A stretch of DNA of 64,000 nucleotides from Clostridia bacterium (lineage in GTDB: Bacteria > Bacillota > Clostridia > Christensenellales > Borkfalkiaceae), in assembly GCA_029059705.1 (NCBI GenBank), contig JAIDVM010000015.1, positions 1 to 64,000 of the forward strand, read 5' to 3'. The first letter of the stretch is position 1, and the number at the start of each line of letters is the position of its first letter. The notes beneath the pieces are model-generated. The model saw only the letters and a list, made by a program, of their open reading frames with translations, did not search any database and was not told the origin of the DNA. The position numbers and the translations under genes were made by a program. Positions 33,813 through 41,219 of the stretch are shown here, one piece after another.

Positions 33813-34696
33813 TTTTTATCGGGTAAATAAAATTTCAATTGCCCCTCGACTATGCGCGCTTTAAACGAGTTGCAATCGTAAAGCTCGCCCTCGGCTTCTA
33901 TGGTGAAGTCGTCCTTTTCGGGTATAAATTCCGCGCATTTAACGCGTATCGTTTTAGCCTCTTTAACCTTTTTTACCTTGCCCGTCAAGAGCTTTAAAAA
34001 GGCTGTCAAAACCTTGAATTTGGATATGTAATCAACTATGAAAAGCTCTAAATATCCGTCGTTCAACACGGCGTCGGGCGCAATTTTCATGCCGCCGCCA
34101 AATTGCCGCCCGTTGCAAAGCGCGGCAAGCATGCCGTAGTGCTTTTCTTCCTTGCCGTCGTAACGAACGGTAAAGTTGTGGCTTTTGAATTTGGCAAGGC
34201 TTGCAATCGCCGCCTTTAAATATTTTGAACGCCTGTTGTTCTTTCCGCGGTAAACGCGCTCTAAAACGTCTATGTCAATGCCCGTGCCCACTATGTTAAT
34301 GGAACGCAGCCCGCTGTCGAGCTGAATGTAGTCGATGGGGCTGGGCTCGGAATTTACGATAAGCTCCGCAGCCTTTTTTACGTCGGTGGGAATATGCGCG
34401 CACTCGGCAAAATCGTTGCCCGTGCCCAAGGGTATCAGCCCCATCGAGCAGTTTTCAAAATCGTTAAAGCCGTTTATAAGGTCGTGAACGGTTCCGTCGC
34501 CGCCCATTGCAATAAGCGTGTGTTTGCCGCCCGTGGAGGTAATCCGCTCGGCGTGGGCCTTTGCGTCGCCCTTGTTGCGGGTTAAAACAATTTCATATTC
34601 CTTGCCCGCGGCTTCGAACACTTTTTTAACTGTTTCAAGCTTGTGGGCGTGGATTTTCTTTTTTAAATTCAGTTCGTTTACGATAAGGTAATACAC
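33809..34696 (-). CDS. Diacylglycerol kinase-like lipid kinase (DagK/YegS family)
   Basis: Phosphorylates diacylglycerol or a related lipid to recycle it into phospholipid synthesis. 295 residues with the family's nucleotide motif MGGDGTVHDLINGF, PLGTGNDFA and C-terminal FTIEAEGELYD. The start is GTG at 34696; the upstream SD is poor (GAGAAAAG). It is the first gene of an operon with the PAS-SpoIIE phosphatase. It could be DgkB or a YegS-like enzyme of other specificity. Confidence 0.87.
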   Translation of the reverse strand: MYYLIVNELNLKKKIHAHKLETVKKVFEAAGKEYEIVLTRNKGDAKAHAERITSTGGKHTLIAMGGDGTVHDLINGFNDFENCSMGLIPLGTGNDFAECAHIPTDVKKAAELIVNSEPSPIDYIQLDSGLRSINIVGTGIDIDVLERVYRGKNNRRSKYLKAAIASLAKFKSHNFTVRYDGKEEKHYGMLAALCNGRQFGGGMKIAPDAVLNDGYLELFIVDYISKFKVLTAFLKLLTGKVKKVKEAKTIRVKCAEFIPEKDDFTIEAEGELYDCNSFKARIVEGQLKFYLPDKK

Positions 34697-34753
34697 GGCT
34701 TTTCTCGCTATTGTAAAATTCTCTTAAATAATTATAACAACAATTAATTAAAA

Positions 34754-34782
34754 TTGCAATAATTTTGAAAATTTGATATAAT
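34754..34782 (+). promoter_or_regulatory. Promoter of cca with extended -10
   Basis: TTGCAA (34754-34759), 17-base spacer ending TGA, TATAAT (34777-34782). The ATG at 34792 lies ten bases past the -10, so the mRNA is probably leaderless. Confidence 0.75.
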
Positions 34783-34791
34783 CATTTTGTT

Positions 34792-36180
34792 ATGAAAGAA
34801 CTTTTTTCGCCCAAATTGCTTGATTTGGCGCATAAGCTGCCCGCACATTTATACGTTGTTGGCGGCAGGGTGCGCGATTATCTTGCGGGATTATATACCG
34901 AAAAGCCCGACACCGACATCTGCGCGCCCGTCGACGCGGAAACCTTTGCGCGTATTGCCGAAGAGGCGGGCTTTAAAGCCGAAGCCGTTTATAAGAATAC
35001 GGGCACGGTAAAGCTTACCTGTGCGGGGGAGGACTTCGAATATACCTGCTTCCGTTCGGACGAATATATCCGCGGGGAACACGTTCCCTGCAACACCTTT
35101 TTCACCGACGATATTTTGCTTGACGCGAAAAGGCGCGACTTTAAGTGCAACGCGATATATTACGATTTGACCGCCGAAAAGATTGTTGACCCCTTGGGCG
35201 GGGTGGAGGACGTGGACAACAGGCGCATGACCACCGTCGCGCCCGCCGAAAAGGTGTTCGGCGAGGACGGCTTGCGGCTTATGCGGCTTGCGCGGATTGC
35301 CGCCCAAACGGGGTTTATCCCCACGGCGGAGTGCCTCGAAGGCGCAAAGGCAAACGCGGAATTAATAAACGATATTTCCGCGGAAAGGATATTTTCGGAG
35401 CTAAACGGAATTTTGCACGCCGACGAAAAATACGGCGTTGGCGCGGGGCAGTATACGGGGCTTAAAATTTTGCAAAGAACGGGCGTTTTAAATTGCATTT
35501 TGCCCGAACTGACCCTTGGCGGGGGAATGGTTCAAAACAAAAAATTCCACAAATACGACGTGTTGGAGCACTCGCTGCGGTGCGCGGGCTACGCCGACCC
35601 GAAAATCAGATTTGCCGCGCTTTTGCACGACGTGGGCAAGCCCTTTTGCTTTAAGGCAAATTCAAATTATATAGGGCACGAGGACGAGGGCGCGAGAATA
35701 GCCGAAGAAATTTTAAAGCGGCTTAAAGCGCCCAAAAAGCTTACGGAGGAAACGGCAAAGCTTGTCGAGCTGCACATGTACGACTTCCGCGGCGACGCAA
35801 AAGAGAACAAGGTGCGCAAATTTATTTTGGAAAATTATGGGCTGTTCGATAAAATTTTAATGATTAAGCAAGCCGATTATTCCGCCTGCCGCGACGATTT
35901 CGCGCGCGCGCCGTCCGTTTTAAAGCTTAAAAAAATTTACGAAAAAATGGAAAACGAGGGCGTGCCGTTTACGCTGAAAGAGCTGCATATCAAGGGGGAT
36001 AAGCTTATTTCGGCGGGCTTTCCCGCGGCGGAAGTGGGCAACGTTTTAAACCGTCTTTTGGGGGACTGCGCAATTAATCTTGTCGAAAACGACGAAGAAA
36101 AGCTGCTGCTCCGCGCGCAAAAGGTTTATTTGGCGGCATTAAACCCGCAAGCCTACGCCGAGTTCAAAAGCAAAATTTAA
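34792..36180 (+). CDS. cca: CCA tRNA nucleotidyltransferase / poly(A) polymerase family with HD domain
   Basis: Adds or repairs the 3' CCA of tRNAs. 462 residues. The class II nucleotidyltransferase head has YVVGGRVRDYLAG, the catalytic acidic pair in KPDTDIC, RRDFKCNAIYYDL and GEDGLRLMRLARIAAQTGF. An HD domain follows (LLHDVGKPF). The tRNA-Arg in this window already encodes CCA, so here the enzyme would mainly repair ends. No SD; see the promoter feature. Confidence 0.93.
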   Translation: MKELFSPKLLDLAHKLPAHLYVVGGRVRDYLAGLYTEKPDTDICAPVDAETFARIAEEAGFKAEAVYKNTGTVKLTCAGEDFEYTCFRSDEYIRGEHVPCNTFFTDDILLDAKRRDFKCNAIYYDLTAEKIVDPLGGVEDVDNRRMTTVAPAEKVFGEDGLRLMRLARIAAQTGFIPTAECLEGAKANAELINDISAERIFSELNGILHADEKYGVGAGQYTGLKILQRTGVLNCILPELTLGGGMVQNKKFHKYDVLEHSLRCAGYADPKIRFAALLHDVGKPFCFKANSNYIGHEDEGARIAEEILKRLKAPKKLTEETAKLVELHMYDFRGDAKENKVRKFILENYGLFDKILMIKQADYSACRDDFARAPSVLKLKKIYEKMENEGVPFTLKELHIKGDKLISAGFPAAEVGNVLNRLLGDCAINLVENDEEKLLLRAQKVYLAALNPQAYAEFKSKI

Positions 36181-36202
36181 AATTTAATAAGCTTTAAAAA
36201 GG

Positions 36203-36285
36203 TTGACAAGCTTTAAAAAAAAGTGTAATCTTTTATAGCAAAAACCTTGCACGCCGCAAGTGGCGTGCCGATTAAGTCCGGGAGG
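36203..36285 (+). promoter_or_regulatory. Promoter and probable S6:S18 autoregulatory leader of rpsF-ssb-rpsR
   Basis: TTGACA at 36203-36208 with TGTAAT at 36224-36229 (15-base spacer). The leader has a seven-bp hairpin GCACGCC/GGCGTGC (36249-36268) followed by CCG...CCGGGAGG next to the SD. In other bacteria an rpsF leader with a CCG bulge binds the S6:S18 pair and represses the operon; this looks like such a site, by resemblance. Confidence 0.5.
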
Positions 36286-36293
36286 TGAAAATT

Positions 36294-36578
36294 ATGAAAA
36301 CATACGAAATGATTTACATTCTCGACGCTGCCGCGGCAGACGAAGCCAAGGAAGCAGTTGCGAAGAAGTTCGGGGACGTTATTACGTCCGCGGGCGGTAA
36401 CGTTTTGTCCGTTGACAAGTGGGGCGTTAAAAAGCTTGCTTACCCCATTAATTACAAGACGGAAGGCGATTACGTTTTAATGACTTTCGATGCAGAGGGA
36501 ACGGTAATTAAAGAACTCGACAGAGTTGCGGGTCTTGCTTCCGAAGTCCTCAGAAGAGTAATTACGGTAAAACAGTAA
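36294..36578 (+). CDS. rpsF: Ribosomal protein bS6
   Basis: 94 residues, small-subunit protein binding with S18 to 16S rRNA. It starts MKTYEMIYILD and has GGNVLSVDKWGVKKLAYPI, the central family signature, and VLRRVITVK at the end. I take the ATG at 36294, eight bases after GGGAGG; an upstream in-frame GTG at 36285 overlaps the SD. First gene of rpsF-ssb-rpsR, a cluster near the origin in Bacillus. Confidence 0.96.
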   Translation: MKTYEMIYILDAAAADEAKEAVAKKFGDVITSAGGNVLSVDKWGVKKLAYPINYKTEGDYVLMTFDAEGTVIKELDRVAGLASEVLRRVITVKQ

Positions 36579-36593
36579 GAAAAGGTTGGAAAA

Positions 36594-37001
36594 ATGAACA
36601 AAGTATTTTTAATAGGGAATTTAACGCGCGACCCCGAGCTTACCGAAACATCGGGCGGGATAAAGATTTGCCGTTTTGCAATTGCGGTAAACCGCAGAAA
36701 CGCCGGCGGCGAAGCAACCGACTTTTATAACTGCACCGCATGGCGCGGTTTGGGCGAAACGGTTGCCCGCTATGCGAGAAAGGGCAACAAGGTTGCCGTT
36801 TCCGGTTCGATAGAACTTAGAAATTACGAAGATTCGCAGGGCATAAAGCGCACGGGGATAGACATAATCGCGCAGGACGTAGAGTTCTTAACGCCGAGAA
36901 GCAACAACGGCGGCGACGATTTCGAGCCCGCGCCCTCAAACAACGGTTCCAGAAAGCCTCAGCTTCAGCCGTTTGACGACGACAGCGACATTCCCTTCTG
37001 A
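36594..37001 (+). CDS. ssb: Single-stranded DNA-binding protein
   Basis: 135 residues. An OB fold at about 1-105 ([36 protein letters not shown]) is followed by a short flexible tail ending in the acidic tip DDDSDIPF, which recruits repair and replication partners. AAGG lies upstream of the ATG. It lies between rpsF and rpsR, so it is controlled with them. Confidence 0.97.
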   Translation: MNKVFLIGNLTRDPELTETSGGIKICRFAIAVNRRNAGGEATDFYNCTAWRGLGETVARYARKGNKVAVSGSIELRNYEDSQGIKRTGIDIIAQDVEFLTPRSNNGGDDFEPAPSNNGSRKPQLQPFDDDSDIPF

Positions 37002-37021
37002 TTAACAAGGAGATTATTAAA

Positions 37022-37282
37022 ATGGAAGAAAATAAAACTACTGCACCCGTAGCTAAAAAGCCTTATAAAAGGGTTCCCCGCAAAAAGGTTTGCGTTTTCT
37101 GTCAGGAAAAGGTGGAGGTTATCGATTATAAGGACGTAAACCGTCTTAAAAAATTCGTAACCGAAGGCGGCAAAATGTTGCCCCGTCGTATGAGCGGCAC
37201 CTGCGCAAAGCACCAAAGGGAGCTTTCAAAGGCAATAAAGCGCGCGAGAATTGCGGCTCTGCTTCCTTTCAAAGCAGAATAA
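37022..37282 (+). CDS. rpsR: Ribosomal protein bS18, zinc-type
   Basis: 86 residues. It has [10 protein letters not shown] near the N-terminus and [20 protein letters not shown] at the end. CxxC plus CxxH make it the zinc-binding (C+) form. A lysine/proline-rich N-terminal tail precedes the fold. It has AAGGAG before the ATG. Confidence 0.97.
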   Translation: MEENKTTAPVAKKPYKRVPRKKVCVFCQEKVEVIDYKDVNRLKKFVTEGGKMLPRRMSGTCAKHQRELSKAIKRARIAALLPFKAE

Positions 37283-37298
37283 TTTAAATCAGATTTTA

Positions 37299-37328
37299 AA
37301 AGACCTTGCTTTTGCAAGGTCTTTTTTT
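37299..37328 (+). terminator. Terminator of rpsF-ssb-rpsR
   Basis: Eleven-bp stem AAAGACCTTGC and complement with TTTT loop, continuing into a T-run. It also overlaps the 3' end of the xre gene on the other strand. Confidence 0.93.
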
Positions 37329-37572
37329 ATTCCAAATCCAATTCGTCATAATGAAAAAATTCATCATTTAAAAACTCGCTTACGCTTACCTCAAATCCAC
37401 GGGCAAGCATAACAACGGTTTTTAGCGTTATTCCCTTTGTTCGCCTTTGCATAATACTTTTAATTGTGGGGTATGGAACGCCGCTTTTTTCCGCCAGCAT
37501 ATATTGCGAATTAAAGGTTTTGCCTAAATAAAAATTTATGCGGTCGGTTACCGCTTCGTTGAGTGTTTTCAT
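37327..37572 (-). CDS. XRE-family HTH repressor
   Basis: 81 residues, a single helix-turn-helix domain of the Cro/C1 type: SQYMLAEKSGVPYPTIKSIM followed by KTVVMLARGFEVSVSEFLND. A short acidic tail (FFHYDELDLE) follows. GGAGG lies six bases before the ATG. It is divergent from a 54-residue membrane protein, with two dyad operators between them, so it very likely represses that gene and itself. Confidence 0.9.
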   Translation of the reverse strand: MKTLNEAVTDRINFYLGKTFNSQYMLAEKSGVPYPTIKSIMQRRTKGITLKTVVMLARGFEVSVSEFLNDEFFHYDELDLE

Positions 37573-37614
37573 AACGATACCTCCAATACAGATATTTTAT
37601 GGCATCGTCGGATA

Positions 37615-37672
37615 ATTATTAGGATGATATATCATTCTTTCGGTTGACATGTCATCCTAATAATGTTATAAT
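37615..37672 (+). promoter_or_regulatory. Perfect promoter with two dyad operators controlling the 54-residue membrane protein
   Basis: TTGACA (37644-37649), 17-base spacer, TATAAT (37667-37672). Two near-palindromes share a GGATGA half-site: AGGATGATATATCATTCT (37621-37638) and GGTTGACATGTCATCC (37643-37658), the latter covering the -35. Together they also form a long inverted repeat, ATTATTAGGATGA/TCATCCTAATAAT (37615-37627, 37652-37664). Confidence 0.88.
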
Positions 37673-37766
37673 GCGTATTGTAGAACTCTAAAAAATCTTT
37701 ATATTGACGGCAATTATTCATTTTTAAATTATAAATAATTTTTAGTGTATACAAAGGAGTTTATAA

Positions 37767-37931
37767 ATGGAAAATTTAGCAGCTTTAATTTTGGGAATAA
37801 TTGATATTTTAATTGCGTTAGGGCTACTTATCTGGGGAATAGTATGTAGCATATGGTATCTTATAGTTCTGGCAATAATTCTGTTTATATTGCCTTTCGT
37901 GGTTTGGATTATTTCTGCAATGAACGGTTAG
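37767..37931 (+). CDS. 54-residue two-helix membrane protein controlled by the XRE repressor
   Basis: Short frame of 54 residues with AAAGGAG eight bases before the ATG. It begins MENLAALILGIIDILIALGL and is almost entirely hydrophobic, with two predicted helices (about 4-27 and 29-51) around CSIW, and only Glu2 and Asp13 charged. It has a perfect promoter and its own terminator. The pairing of a tiny membrane protein with a divergent XRE repressor resembles toxin-repressor or phage-type small-membrane-protein modules. I recognise no family. Confidence 0.72.
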   Translation: MENLAALILGIIDILIALGLLIWGIVCSIWYLIVLAIILFILPFVVWIISAMNG

Positions 37932-37952
37932 ATTAATCGGCTTTCAGTTTTA

Positions 37953-37985
37953 AAAAAAGCGTTACCGTTGCGGTAACGCTTTTTT
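37953..37985. terminator. Bidirectional terminator between the small membrane protein and yggS
   Basis: AAAAAGCGTTACCG pairs with CGGTAACGCTTTTT around a TTG loop, with A- and T-runs on both sides. Confidence 0.95.
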
Positions 37986-37998
37986 ATGTATATAATTA

Positions 37999-38679
37999 TT
38001 ATTTTTGCTGGTAATTGCGGGTGCCGAAGATTGCCGTGCCGAGGCGTATCATGTTGCTTCCCGCCTGTATGCACAGCCGCCAGTCGCCGCTCATGCCCAT
38101 TGAAAGGTGCTTGATATTTTGGTCTAAACCACGCAATATGTCGTACTTTTCGCGCATTTTTACGGCGAGCGAGGTCAATAAGCGCTCGTCGTCCGTAAAG
38201 GGAAGCATTGCCATAAGCCCCGAAATTTTCAGCGCGGGGAGCTGTTTTATCCTTTGGTAGGCGTCAAGTGTTTCTTCTATCGAAAACCCGCCTTTCGTGT
38301 CCTCGTCGCCCGCGTTTATCTGAATTAAAATTTCGGAAGTAATTCCCGCCGCCGCGCTTCTTTTCGAAAGCTCTTCGGCAAGATTAAGTCTGTCCACCGA
38401 ATGGTATAAATCCACCTTGCCGAGCAGATATTTAATTTTATTCGTCTGCAAATGCCCTATAAAGTGCCGCCTTGCGTTCGGTGTAATATCGGCGTATTTG
38501 TCGCGGAATTCCTGCACGTGGTTGTCACCGATGTCCGTTATGCCCGCGGATATGGCGCGGTTAATGTCGTTCGGAGATTGCAATTTAACCGCGGCAACCA
38601 AGGTCACCTTTTCGCCGAAGGGGTTTACGGCGGGAATTTCGCTTAAAAGCTTTTTAACGTTTTGCTCTATGTTTTCCAT
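37999..38679 (-). CDS. yggS: PLP homeostasis protein, YggS/YlmE family
   Basis: PLP-binding protein of the alanine-racemase-like barrel fold that buffers pyridoxal phosphate. 226 residues. Lys in LVAAVKLQSP is the PLP-linking residue. IGDNHVQEF, FIGHLQTNKIKYL, KGGFSIEE and SMGMSGDW with GSNMIRLGTAIFG follow in the usual order. There is no SD, and the ATG is six bases past a -10, so the transcript is probably leaderless. It stands alone here rather than beside sepF/ylm genes. Confidence 0.93.
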   Translation of the reverse strand: MENIEQNVKKLLSEIPAVNPFGEKVTLVAAVKLQSPNDINRAISAGITDIGDNHVQEFRDKYADITPNARRHFIGHLQTNKIKYLLGKVDLYHSVDRLNLAEELSKRSAAAGITSEILIQINAGDEDTKGGFSIEETLDAYQRIKQLPALKISGLMAMLPFTDDERLLTSLAVKMREKYDILRGLDQNIKHLSMGMSGDWRLCIQAGSNMIRLGTAIFGTRNYQQK

Positions 38680-38685
38680 GGTTTA

Positions 38686-38714
38686 AGTTTAAATTAAACG
38701 CGCCGCGTTGTCAA
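38686..38714 (-). promoter_or_regulatory. Promoter of yggS
   Basis: Minus-strand TTGACA (38714-38709), 17-base spacer, TAAACT (38691-38686). The start codon follows six bases later. Confidence 0.78.
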
Positions 38715-38767
38715 GCGCAAAGGCGGAGGGTTGGCATAAAGGCAGCTTTTAAAAAATATTTTAAAGT

Positions 38768-39427
38768 ATGTTAAAGTGTTTCGATTTGCTCGACTTGTCG
38801 CATACGGTTGCGGCAGAGCTGTTTGAAAATTGCCGCTATCCCTGGGAGGTTTTGCCCGAAATCAAAAGCTTTATTTTAGGCGTACAAAGCGCGTTGGGGG
38901 CGGATTATATTGAACTTTCGCCGCACGTATACGCGCATAAGACGGCTGAAATCGCTCCGTCGGCGCAAATTTGCGCGCCGTGCATAATAGGCGCGGGAGC
39001 GGAGATAAGGCATTGCGCGTTTATAAGGGGCAGCGCGGTAATAGGCGAAAACTGCGTGGTCGGCAATTCCACCGAAGTTAAAAATTCCATTCTCTTCGAC
39101 GGCGTCAAAGCGCCACACTACAATTATATCGGCGACAGCGTTCTGGGCTTTAACTCGCATACGGGCGCGGGGACGGTTACCTCAAACGTAAAGTCCTTAA
39201 AAGGCGGATTAACCGCGGAATATGCGGGGGTTAAGCTGATTACGGGGCTTAAAAAATTCGGCGCTGTGCTGGGCGATTGCGTGGAAATAGGCTGCAACAG
39301 CGTTTTAAACCCTGCAACGGTTATCGGAAAAAATTCCGTGGTTTATCCTCTCTCGTGCGTGCGGGGATACGTCCCGCCGAATTCAATTTATAAAGGACAA
39401 AATAAAATCACTCCAAGGCTGGAGTGA
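38768..39427 (+). CDS. Left-handed beta-helix acyltransferase/nucleotidyltransferase-like protein
   Basis: 219 residues. About 60 N-terminal helical residues are followed by hexapeptide repeats (IAPSAQICAPCIIGAGAEI, then AVIGENCVVGNSTEVKNSIL), the left-handed beta-helix of GlmU-like enzymes. The nucleotidyltransferase domain of GlmU is missing. Such proteins are often labelled UDP-N-acetylglucosamine pyrophosphorylase, but only the beta-helix supports that; sugar or metabolite acetylation is more likely. The last seven codons and the stop form the terminator stem. The SD is weak, and the start is close to an AT-rich -10-like sequence. Confidence 0.75.
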   Translation: MLKCFDLLDLSHTVAAELFENCRYPWEVLPEIKSFILGVQSALGADYIELSPHVYAHKTAEIAPSAQICAPCIIGAGAEIRHCAFIRGSAVIGENCVVGNSTEVKNSILFDGVKAPHYNYIGDSVLGFNSHTGAGTVTSNVKSLKGGLTAEYAGVKLITGLKKFGAVLGDCVEIGCNSVLNPATVIGKNSVVYPLSCVRGYVPPNSIYKGQNKITPRLE

Positions 39428-39431
39428 TTTT
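39404..39431. terminator. Terminator embedded in the 3' coding end
   Basis: AAAATCACTCCA (39404-39415) pairs with TGGAGTGATTTT (39420-39431), loop AGGC. The stop codon is inside the right arm. It lies against the convergent wzy-like gene and can work in both directions. Confidence 0.9.
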
Positions 39432-40862
39432 TTATCGTTTATTTTTCCGTTTTAAAAGCTTTGGCTTTTCCCGCGTTTTGGTCTTTTCCAAAAGCGCAAT
39501 CATGCTCGAATATATCAGCGTGGGTAGCATGTAGAAGAGGTGGTTGTCCACAAGGTTCATTGCAAGCAAGCCCACAATCAAAATTGCAATATACGTGCGT
39601 TCTTCGTTTACGTTTGAAAAGAAAGTCTTTATTGTCTGCACGCGGTGAACGGCATACGTAGCAAAGCCTGCAATTCCGCACGCGCCGAAAAGCTGCATAA
39701 CGGTGTTGTGGTACATTTCGGGAACAATGTTCAGCCCGTCGAAGTTTGGCGCGTCTACGTCTGCAAAAAAGCCAGTGCCGAACAGCGGCGAGGAAAGGAA
39801 GTTTTGCCATGCCGTTTCCCAAAGCAAAAACCTGCCGTTGGCGCCTTTAAGCGTTGCGAAAACCGAATCGAAAAGCTTTAAAATCTTTTCCCGCATTACC
39901 ACGCACACAACTATTACCGCAACCGCCAAAACGCCCGTAATAATTCCGTTTACGAGCTTGTTTTTGCCGTAAACGAGCAATACTATGGCGCTTGTTACAA
40001 ACACCAGCACCGACCCGACCATTGCCTGACGGCTCATCGAAAATACTGCCGCCGCAGTTACGATAATCGCGTAAAGGAAAAAGAGGTAACCGTGTTTGTA
40101 TCTGCCCGCAAGATAAACTATAGGCGGTATGCACAGCGTCAACAGCATGCCCATCGTGTTCCAGATGCCCCAACCGAAAAACAGGGCGCCTTTTTTTATA
40201 ACGCCGTCAACGATAATGTTTTCCGTCGTGGCGTATTTTACGACGAGCATTATTATGAGCGTAATACTGAACGCGACGAACGCGAACGCAAGGTTTTCAA
40301 ACTGCTCTTTACCGCCTTTTAAGTTGTCTTTCATAAGGGCGTAAATTCCCAAAAAGAAAAAGGCGAGGAAAACCCCGTATAAAAGATTCAAGGGCTTGTA
40401 ATCAGCTGAAAACAATCCGTTTAAAATGAGCGCAACGGCAAGCGCGCAAAGCCCGTAAAAAGTAGGTGTAATCTTAAAGCAGCCCCTTTTTACGGTTAGC
40501 GCCACTCTGTAAGAGAAGAACGCCAAAAGAACTGTGAGCACGCCCACTATTTGCCCCAAAACGGCGGGGGAGCTGTAAAATCCCATATTCGCGGAGTTTA
40601 TCAGCGTCGACGGGGAATTCTGCTCGGACACGATAACGCTCATAAACAAAAAGTTTGTTATAAGCGGGGTTAAATCTTCGGCAAACAACAAAAAAACGAC
40701 CGAAGTAAGCGCCAGATAATAAATAAAAACGAGGTCGAGCCCAAGATAGTAACAAAGCAGGGCGACCGCCGCGTTTACGAAAGGATAAATCCGCGAATTG
40801 AGCGCGTTTATAAATTTTTCGGGCGGTTTAACCGCCATTATTTTTTCAAAAAATTTTTTCAT
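39432..40862 (-). CDS. O-antigen ligase/polymerase-like membrane protein (Wzy_C family)
   Basis: 476 residues with about twelve membrane helices and a large loop before the last helices. SMSRQAMVGSVLVFVTSAI and GRFLLWETAWQNFLSSPLFG with GTGF and YHNTVMQLFGACGIAGF are features of the Wzy_C (O-antigen ligase/WaaL-like) family, which in Gram-positives polymerises or attaches surface polysaccharide. It lies divergent from the giant surface protein and near a sugar transferase. GGAAG is upstream of the ATG. A ligase attaching glycan to that surface protein would fit but is speculative. Confidence 0.82.
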   Translation of the reverse strand: MKKFFEKIMAVKPPEKFINALNSRIYPFVNAAVALLCYYLGLDLVFIYYLALTSVVFLLFAEDLTPLITNFLFMSVIVSEQNSPSTLINSANMGFYSSPAVLGQIVGVLTVLLAFFSYRVALTVKRGCFKITPTFYGLCALAVALILNGLFSADYKPLNLLYGVFLAFFFLGIYALMKDNLKGGKEQFENLAFAFVAFSITLIIMLVVKYATTENIIVDGVIKKGALFFGWGIWNTMGMLLTLCIPPIVYLAGRYKHGYLFFLYAIIVTAAAVFSMSRQAMVGSVLVFVTSAIVLLVYGKNKLVNGIITGVLAVAVIVVCVVMREKILKLFDSVFATLKGANGRFLLWETAWQNFLSSPLFGTGFFADVDAPNFDGLNIVPEMYHNTVMQLFGACGIAGFATYAVHRVQTIKTFFSNVNEERTYIAILIVGLLAMNLVDNHLFYMLPTLIYSSMIALLEKTKTREKPKLLKRKNKR

Positions 40863-40894
40863 TTTTCTTCCGTTCGATTTATAGTCCGCACTCT

Positions 40895-40923
40895 ATTATA
40901 CAACCGTAAATAGACAAAGTCAA
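40895..40923 (-). promoter_or_regulatory. Promoter of the wzy-like gene
   Basis: Minus-strand TTGACT (40923-40918), 17-base spacer, TATAAT (40900-40895). Confidence 0.85.
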
Positions 40924-40952
40924 CTTTTACCGTTTTATAAGTTGCCATATTT

Positions 40953-41131
40953 TGACAATTACATTACATGACAGTTGTCACGCAAATCCATGACAAATTA
41001 TTTAATAAATAACCGTAAAAATCGGGCGGCGCAGCTAAAATTTTTAAAAAATGTGGATAAATAACCCCAAATTTTAAAATTTTCGACAAAAAATTATCAT
41101 ATATTTTTATTACAAAGTTGACAAATTGTCA
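40953..41131. promoter_or_regulatory. TGACA palindromes between the wzy-like gene and the giant surface-protein gene
   Basis: TGACAGTTGTCA (40969-40980) is a palindrome, TGACAAATTGTCA (41119-41131) is nearly one and covers the -35 of the giant gene, and single TGACAA half-sites lie at 40953 and 40991. A lone perfect DnaA box, TGTGGATAA, is at 41052. The 357-base gap (40863-41219) holds no gene. These look like sites for one regulator acting on both divergent genes. Confidence 0.55.
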
Positions 41132-41146
41132 TAAAGGCTGTATACT
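41118..41146 (+). promoter_or_regulatory. Promoter of the giant surface-protein gene
   Basis: TTGACA (41118-41123), 17-base spacer, TATACT (41141-41146), 11/12 positions. Confidence 0.85.
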
Positions 41147-41219
41147 TGTAATCACAGTCAATATATATAATGCGGAAAGCGGCGTTAAAAACGCGCTTAC
41201 GACGGAGCATAAAAAAGTA

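Noticed and set aside
41052..41060. Perfect DnaA box before the giant surface-protein gene
   Set aside because: A single box; not a cluster, so no claim of origin or regulation.
41118..41219. N-terminal extension of the giant surface protein from a TTG at 41118
   Set aside because: The TTG is the -35 hexamer of a near-consensus promoter; the ATG at 41220 is the first sensible start.
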